A stretch of DNA of 64,000 nucleotides, from assembly GCF_014652655.1 (NCBI RefSeq), contig NZ_BMZF01000001.1:248001-312000 (forward strand), read 5' to 3'. Position numbers and translations under genes: made by a program. This document shows positions 59,567 through 64,000 of the stretch, in pieces (the stretch's first letter is position 1; each line of letters begins with the position of its first letter). Below the pieces are notes generated by a model. The model did no database searches. It saw nothing but the letters and a program-made list of their open reading frames with translations, and was not told the origin of the DNA. This stretch comes from Paramylibacter ulvae. Lineage in GTDB: Bacteria > Pseudomonadota > Alphaproteobacteria > Rhodobacterales > Rhodobacteraceae.

Positions 59567-61440
59567 TAGCTTGTCAAACGCAGTTTGGAAATTGCTGCTG
59601 CAATACCACGGAATGTTTCGCTCAGGTTTGCACTTGACGCGGGTTCATAGAATGCATCGTCATTATTGACACAACCGCGAAGAGCACGTTCTGCAAGACC
59701 GCCTGCTGGAACCTCGAACCCGATGGTAAACATCAAAAAGTTGTTGCGATCAGGGTCTTTAATTCCACGCGCAAGGGCGCAAACCGACTGCATACGCGCG
59801 TCTGCTTCTGGGCTTTGCCACACGCCACCAGTGTATTCGCCGTCGCCTTCGACCATGTCTTCTGCCTCGATACCATCCATGCCATAGAACAGGTCAATAA
59901 TATCTGGGATTGAAAAACGACGCGTTAATTCTGTCATGTCTAGTTCACGTGCGGGTGAAACAACCGGCAGGCTGCCCCATGGTACGAGGCTATGTGCAAG
60001 AATGCTGTTTTTTGGGTTCCCACCAATACCGCCTATATCACACAACGAAACAACCCCAAGCAATGCCTCTCGACCGCTTGCGCAGAAATATGATCCAGAG
60101 AAAGGTCCTGTTTTGCGTTTAACAGAGTAGGTGTTTGTAGGTTCGTGGAAAAACACACCAGATGGCCCTGAACGATAGTCGTCCTTGAGTGCTTGGTGCA
60201 AAGTATTTGCCCCATCACTCAAGTGGACAATCACTTTCATGGTGCCAGATTCGTCGTAATCATGCGGACGGCCAGTGAATATGCCGTCAACATCGCCATT
60301 GGCAACCATTTGGTTAACAGTTGGACGGAATGTCGGATCTAACATTGCCAAACCCCATTTAATGCCCAAATCGCCAGCGGTGGATCCCTCTGCCTTAAGA
60401 GCATTAATATAGTTAGTCACATCTGCAACATTATCCGCGAATGGTAAAATGCTGTTTTCCGAGCTGTTGCCAGTGACAGGGTCTATCGTGTGACGACAGG
60501 TTGGGTTGTCATGACCTAGACCAACCAAATTCAAGATATAGTTGTTATTTGCTAGGCCCAAAATATTGTCATTAAACCAATTAAATCCAGTTGAACCACG
60601 CGTGTCATCAAACAACCATGCCGACGAACGGTCACGAAATTCACCTGCGCGTTGCAATGTAACGGTATCACCAGGAAGCGCCGTTGCCAGCTCCTCTGTC
60701 AGCGCGGTAACGGTATAGTCGCCACCAACGATTTGATCTGGGTTGGGCCCAAAGCCTTCGACAAAGGTGCCGCGGTTAAAATCAATGCAATCGGACAAAA
60801 TATTTTCGCCGGTCAATGCCTGACCGGGGACTGCTGCCCATGCATCTAAAATCGCTGGGCCAGCCGATGTTTGATAGTCAAACGGAATGATTGAAACGGA
60901 TACGTCGGCATTTGGATTTGCAAACACATCGGTTGCAAAATCAATTACGGCTGTGCGCAAACGCTCGATACGCGTCCCTTCCATTGATGCGGATACGTCC
61001 ACCACCAATGAAATTTCGATGTCACCAATTTCTTGTTCGATCGAGGCCGCTGCATCAACATCAAATTTGCTGATGCCATACAATGATAAGAACAGATTGT
61101 TACTGTCCGCACTTGCCCATGCGATATATTCACCTGGTGTCGCGCCTGGATCAATATCCCAATCGGCGTTCATCTGATCTTTGCTCAGACCCGATTTTAC
61201 AAAAAAGTCGTTGAAAATTGTTTCGTCGGTTTCGTCAGAGTTGCTTACGGCAACTGCGAAAATCGCCGAGTCCAGTGTCGTTTGCAAACGCACACGCGTG
61301 TTTTCGTATCGTGCGATATCAACCGCCATGCCGCCAAACACGAACAAGGATACAAACAAAAACAAAACAAATAAGATAAATGAACCAGATTCATCATCTT
61401 TAAAACGCGTGATCTGGTGCTTAAAATTAGAAAAAGCCAT
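59566..61440 (-). CDS. TadG-like protein with von Willebrand factor A domain
   Basis: Protein of 624 residues. A Tad-like N-terminus ('ESGSFILFVLFLFVSLFVFG', residues 17-36) anchors it in the inner membrane. Residues about 143-400 contain a VWA domain with the metal-binding MIDAS start D148-x-S150-x-S152 ('VVDVSASMEGTRIERLR') and a later 'IVHLSDGAN' segment. The C-terminal part ('CALARGIKDPDRNNFLMFTI') completes the VWA fold after an insert of about 200 residues. Such TadG-type proteins link the pilus machinery to the envelope. ATG 61438-61440 has GAGGAA upstream. It is the first gene of the triad. Confidence 0.85.
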   Translation of the reverse strand: MAFSNFKHQITRFKDDESGSFILFVLFLFVSLFVFGGMAVDIARYENTRVRLQTTLDSAIFAVAVSNSDETDETIFNDFFVKSGLSKDQMNADWDIDPGATPGEYIAWASADSNNLFLSLYGISKFDVDAAASIEQEIGDIEISLVVDVSASMEGTRIERLRTAVIDFATDVFANPNADVSVSIIPFDYQTSAGPAILDAWAAVPGQALTGENILSDCIDFNRGTFVEGFGPNPDQIVGGDYTVTALTEELATALPGDTVTLQRAGEFRDRSSAWLFDDTRGSTGFNWFNDNILGLANNNYILNLVGLGHDNPTCRHTIDPVTGNSSENSILPFADNVADVTNYINALKAEGSTAGDLGIKWGLAMLDPTFRPTVNQMVANGDVDGIFTGRPHDYDESGTMKVIVHLSDGANTLHQALKDDYRSGPSGVFFHEPTNTYSVKRKTGPFSGSYFCASGREALLGVVSLCDIGGIGGNPKNSILAHSLVPWGSLPVVSPARELDMTELTRRFSIPDIIDLFYGMDGIEAEDMVEGDGEYTGGVWQSPEADARMQSVCALARGIKDPDRNNFLMFTIGFEVPAGGLAERALRGCVNNDDAFYEPASSANLSETFRGIAAAISKLRLTS

Positions 61441-61671
61441 TTTATTCCTCAAACACAAAGTTTGTGTATGCAATTGTCATTACTCTTTACTCAACAGATT
61501 ACACGCACTTTTACGACAAGTTAGCAGTTATATTTAAAACGGATACGCCACACACAAAGCGTAACGCTACACTACAGAATATATCTTCAATTATGGCAAA
61601 ATTAGGTAAAATTGCCCAATTCTTATGCCTAATTGTTAATTAACCTAGTATTTTAAGTCAACTCATTGATT
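61441..61671. other. AT-rich intergenic region upstream of the TadG-like gene
   Basis: No gene is seen in these 231 bases. They must hold the promoter of the TadG/TadE triad (read leftward) and receive the 3' end of nothing on the + strand. A 7-base inverted repeat AATTAGG/CCTAATT (61600-61606 and 61628-61634) is the only structured element I noticed; no terminator for sufS was recognised because that gene ends at 61672 on the same strand. Confidence 0.5.
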
Positions 61672-62892
61672 TTATGAAAAAAGTTCATGGCACAATTCAA
61701 GCGCGCTTACCAGTGCGTCTACCTCTTGGGTTGTGTTGTACAACCCAAAGGATGCCCTGCACGTTGCACTCACTCCCAAATGTTCCATTAATGGCTGTGC
61801 GCAATGGTGCCCTGCCCGAACAGCGATTCCCCGTTGATCGACCACGGTGGAAATATCGTGCGGATGACCAGCGCCATCAATTGTGAACGAAAATATCGCG
61901 CCTTTGGTTGTCGAATTTCCTTGAATGTTCAGCCAATTTAACCCGCTCAGCTTGGCTTGGGCATAATCGCGCAATGTATTTTCATGCGCCGCGATCTGAT
62001 CCATGCCAAGAGACGTCATGTAATCAATCGCAACACCCATCCCGATGGTTTGCACAATGCCCGGTGTTCCTGCCTCGAATTTATGAGGCGGATCGTTATA
62101 GGTGATAACATCACGCCCGACCTCGCGGATCATGTCGCCCCCCCCCATAAATGGGCGCATCTGTGCCATGCGTTCACGGGTTGCATATAACGCGCCAGAA
62201 CCCGATGGGCCGTATAATTTATGCCCTGTGATCGCAAAGAAATCGCACCCGATGTCTTGGACGTCAACGGGCATGTGGACAGCGGATTGCGAGCCATCAA
62301 TCACCGTAACAATCCCTTTGGCACGCGCCGCGGTGCAAATGGTTTTCACATCCACGACCGTGCCCATAACATTGGACATCTGAGTGATCGCAATCATTTT
62401 TGTATTGGGCGTGATGGCATCAATCACCGCTTGCGGATCTAGATCACCGTTTACATCTGTTTCCACCCATTTCAACACGACGCCCAAGCGTTCGCGCAAA
62501 AAATGCCATGGGACGATATTGGCGTGATGTTCCATGATTGACAGAATAATTTCATCACCCGATTTCAAATTGGGAATGCCCCAACTGTATGAAATTAAAT
62601 TAAATGCCTCTGTCGTGCCGCTAGTGAACAAAATTTCGTCTTCATGCGCGGCATTCAGAAAACGTCGCACAGTCCCCCGCACCGCTTCGTATTTATCGGT
62701 GGCAAGGTTTGACAAAAAATGCAGCCCTCGATGCACATTCGCATATTCGTTGGAATAGGCTGTGTTGATCGCATCAATCACCACTTGTGGTTTTTGTGCA
62801 GACGCACCGTTATCCAAATAAACCAATGGCTTACCATTCACCTGACGTGATAAAATGGGGAAGTCTTTGCGAATTTCATTCACGTCATACAT
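61672..62892 (-). CDS. sufS: Cysteine desulfurase SufS
   Basis: PLP-dependent cysteine desulfurase of 406 residues supplying persulfide sulfur for Fe-S cluster assembly. Marks are 'YLDNGASAQKP' near residue 25, 'EHHANIVPW' near 120, the PLP lysine in 'AITGHKLYGPSGSGAL' near 226, and the catalytic Cys in 'AVRAGHHCAQPLMEHLG' near 363, on the short loop that distinguishes SufS (group II) from IscS. A run of nine C (62138-62146) encodes the conserved triple Gly of 'FMGGGDM'. It follows the YIP1-family gene by 10 bases in the suf operon. Confidence 0.96.
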   Translation of the reverse strand: MYDVNEIRKDFPILSRQVNGKPLVYLDNGASAQKPQVVIDAINTAYSNEYANVHRGLHFLSNLATDKYEAVRGTVRRFLNAAHEDEILFTSGTTEAFNLISYSWGIPNLKSGDEIILSIMEHHANIVPWHFLRERLGVVLKWVETDVNGDLDPQAVIDAITPNTKMIAITQMSNVMGTVVDVKTICTAARAKGIVTVIDGSQSAVHMPVDVQDIGCDFFAITGHKLYGPSGSGALYATRERMAQMRPFMGGGDMIREVGRDVITYNDPPHKFEAGTPGIVQTIGMGVAIDYMTSLGMDQIAAHENTLRDYAQAKLSGLNWLNIQGNSTTKGAIFSFTIDGAGHPHDISTVVDQRGIAVRAGHHCAQPLMEHLGVSATCRASFGLYNTTQEVDALVSALELCHELFS

Positions 62893-62902
62893 GAGCTTGC
62901 CT

Positions 62903-63409
62903 TTAGATATTTTTAGTCTGCTTTTTGCCGCTATTTGGGAAATGGACTTCGGTCAAATTGGCCGCCAACACCCATGCGAACACAAGCGTGGTAATCACCC
63001 CTGCTACCAGCACATAGTAAAATGGCGCAACGCTATTCACGATACCACTGATCAACATGAATGGTACGCTGACAATCGCAGCCCAAAACACCGCGCGGCG
63101 TGTTTGAACGCCCAAACCAGCGCCGTTAAATGCACGCATGATAAAATGGAAAACCAGCGCGATACCGTAAATCACCAACGGTGTGATAAACACCGATGAT
63201 GCAAATTGCATCGCCGTAAGATTGGCGATGCTTTGTTCCGTTTTCGTTGCTTTCACAGCGATGTTTGGCATCTGCGAAACCAAATGCATGGCACCGAAAA
63301 ACAACGCATAGAACAGTGTTTGTTCTTCGCGTATCCCTACATCCATTTGTTTTCGCATGATTTTTCGCGGTGTGAACACCGACTGAAAAATATCACCAAC
63401 CAACGACAT
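62903..63409 (-). CDS. YIP1-family membrane protein
   Basis: Small membrane protein of 168 residues with about four to five helices (near residues 36-55, 70-95, 105-125 and 135-158) and the N-terminal 'SVFTPRKIMRKQMDVGIREEQ' typical of YIP1-family proteins ('TPR' motif). Its ATG overlaps the sufD stop (TAATG). Proteins of this type recur between sufD and sufS in Rhodobacterales, so it may assist the Suf system at the membrane, but no biochemical function is known. An in-frame ATG eight codons upstream lies inside sufD and is less likely. Confidence 0.8.
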   Translation of the reverse strand: MSLVGDIFQSVFTPRKIMRKQMDVGIREEQTLFYALFFGAMHLVSQMPNIAVKATKTEQSIANLTAMQFASSVFITPLVIYGIALVFHFIMRAFNGAGLGVQTRRAVFWAAIVSVPFMLISGIVNSVAPFYYVLVAGVITTLVFAWVLAANLTEVHFPNSGKKQTKNI

Positions 63410-64000
63410 TATCCCTGTCTCCGCTTCATCCACGCATCCATGCGGTCCAAGATATCAGCGGCCAGCGCTTCGTCTTCGATTTCCTCAATCGCTTCGCCAA
63501 GGAATGCAAGAACCAGCATATCCTGAGCTTGGCTACGTGGAATGCCGCGTGACGTTAGATAAAATAACGTGTCATCATCAATCGCACCCACAGTTGAACC
63601 ATGTGAACAGGCAACGTCATCAGCGTAAATTTCCAGTTCTGGCTTTGCCAGAAAATTGCTGTCGTCATCCAACATCAATCCTTGGGAAATTTGATAGCCG
63701 TCAGTTTTTTGCGCATCCGCTTTGACCAAGATTTTGCCTTGGAAAACACCAGTTGCACCATTGCGCAGAACCTTTTTAAACACTTGGCGGCTCTCGCAAT
63801 TCACGGCGTCATGGGTGATGAACACGGTATCATCATGATGAAAACCTTTACCATCACCGGCAGACGCGCCACCAACCGTTGCATGCGCATCATCACCTGT
63901 CAGCTCGATCACCGTGTCGTTGCGGGTCAAAACACCGTTTACCGTCATGGTAAACGATTTAAATGTGCTTTCACGTCCCAAACGCGCAAACATATGGGTC
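63409..64000 (-). CDS. sufD: Fe-S cluster assembly protein SufD (C-terminal part)
   Basis: The last 196 or so residues of SufD, a SufB-like beta-helix scaffold protein of the SufBCD complex; the gene extends past the right edge. 'GVFQGKILVKADAQKTDGYQ' and 'SNFLAKPELEIYADDVACSH' are typical. The conserved Cys-Ser-His-Gly-Ser ('CSHGSTVGAID') and the C-terminal 'DDTLFYLTSRGI' follow. It would be preceded outside the window by sufC and sufB. The apparent start at 63993 is an internal Met, since the frame remains open up to the window edge. Confidence 0.93.
   Translation of the reverse strand, partial: THMFARLGRESTFKSFTMTVNGVLTRNDTVIELTGDDAHATVGGASAGDGKGFHHDDTVFITHDAVNCESRQVFKKVLRNGATGVFQGKILVKADAQKTDGYQISQGLMLDDDSNFLAKPELEIYADDVACSHGSTVGAIDDDTLFYLTSRGIPRSQAQDMLVLAFLGEAIEEIEDEALAADILDRMDAWMKRRQG

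Noticed and set aside
61600-61634. Inverted repeat AATTAGG/CCTAATT as a CtrA-type or other operator
   Set aside because: The arms are short with a 21-base gap in very AT-rich DNA, and no TTAA-N7-TTAA pattern is present; chance is sufficient.

Overview
The window reads as a chromosomal stretch of a marine Rhodobacterales (Roseobacter-group) alphaproteobacterium with an unusually AT-rich genome for that group. This placement is inferred from gene content and order: a UTRA-GntR aminosugar island, PreT/PreA pyrimidine breakdown with a RutR-type regulator, PuuD-type urate oxidation, TRAP transporters, an HpsN-like dehydrogenase, and suf genes next to a TadE/TadG group. No rRNA, tRNA, phage, insertion sequence or CRISPR array was seen. 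Gene density is very high, with many 1-11 base overlaps (ATGA, TAATG), so most strands can be read as operons.

Layout. 1-5377: aminosugar island (sugar ABC binding protein, MurQ, BadF-type kinase, GntR/UTRA regulator, NagB-II-type deaminase, NagA); its divergent promoter region carries two inverted copies of a tandem ATACCTTT element. 5374-16572: amine or amino-polyol unit controlled by a MocR/GabR-type regulator (aldehyde dehydrogenase and enolase-superfamily dehydratase on one side; PotDABC-like ABC transporter, GMC oxidoreductase and amine oxidoreductase on the other). Two intergenic regions there share ATTGGT-N34-ACCAAT. 16610-27088: reductive pyrimidine catabolism (ABC importer, dihydropyrimidinase, beta-ureidopropionase, RutR, PreA, PreT) with a clear RutR box, and a compositionally foreign small membrane-protein gene inside the operon. 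27307-35969: RpiR-controlled TRAP transporter, glutamine-synthetase-like ligase, Fe-alcohol dehydrogenase, aldehyde dehydrogenase and N-formylglutamate-amidohydrolase-like enzyme. Together these look like a complete gamma-glutamyl route for an amino alcohol such as ethanolamine, and this is the strongest candidate for an undescribed system.

36033-38624: ECF sigma factor, RskA-like anti-sigma factor and two tandem fasciclin proteins, both preceded by AAC-N16/17-CGT promoters. 38709-41813: copper resistance (CopA, CueR-like regulator, cytochrome c) with a textbook CueR promoter. 41865-43747: LysR regulator and a DUF481 outer-membrane protein. 43796-56862: purine catabolism from guanine-type bases to ureidoglycolate cleavage (XdhABC, purine permease, AllA, AllE, PuuE-UraD fusion, UraH, PuuD, deaminase), with allantoate amidohydrolase missing and a GT32-type glycosyltransferase attached. 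57052-58431: HpsN-like dehydrogenase, its 3' end overlapping a TadE-like gene. 58359-61440: TadE, TadE and VWA/TadG triad. 61672-64000: suf genes (sufS, YIP1 protein, partial sufD).

Taken together the window is a scavenging region for nitrogen-rich solutes (aminosugars, amines, amino alcohols, pyrimidines, purines), each module having its own importer and mostly its own local regulator. All functions are inferred from sequence motifs and gene context; no database search was run.
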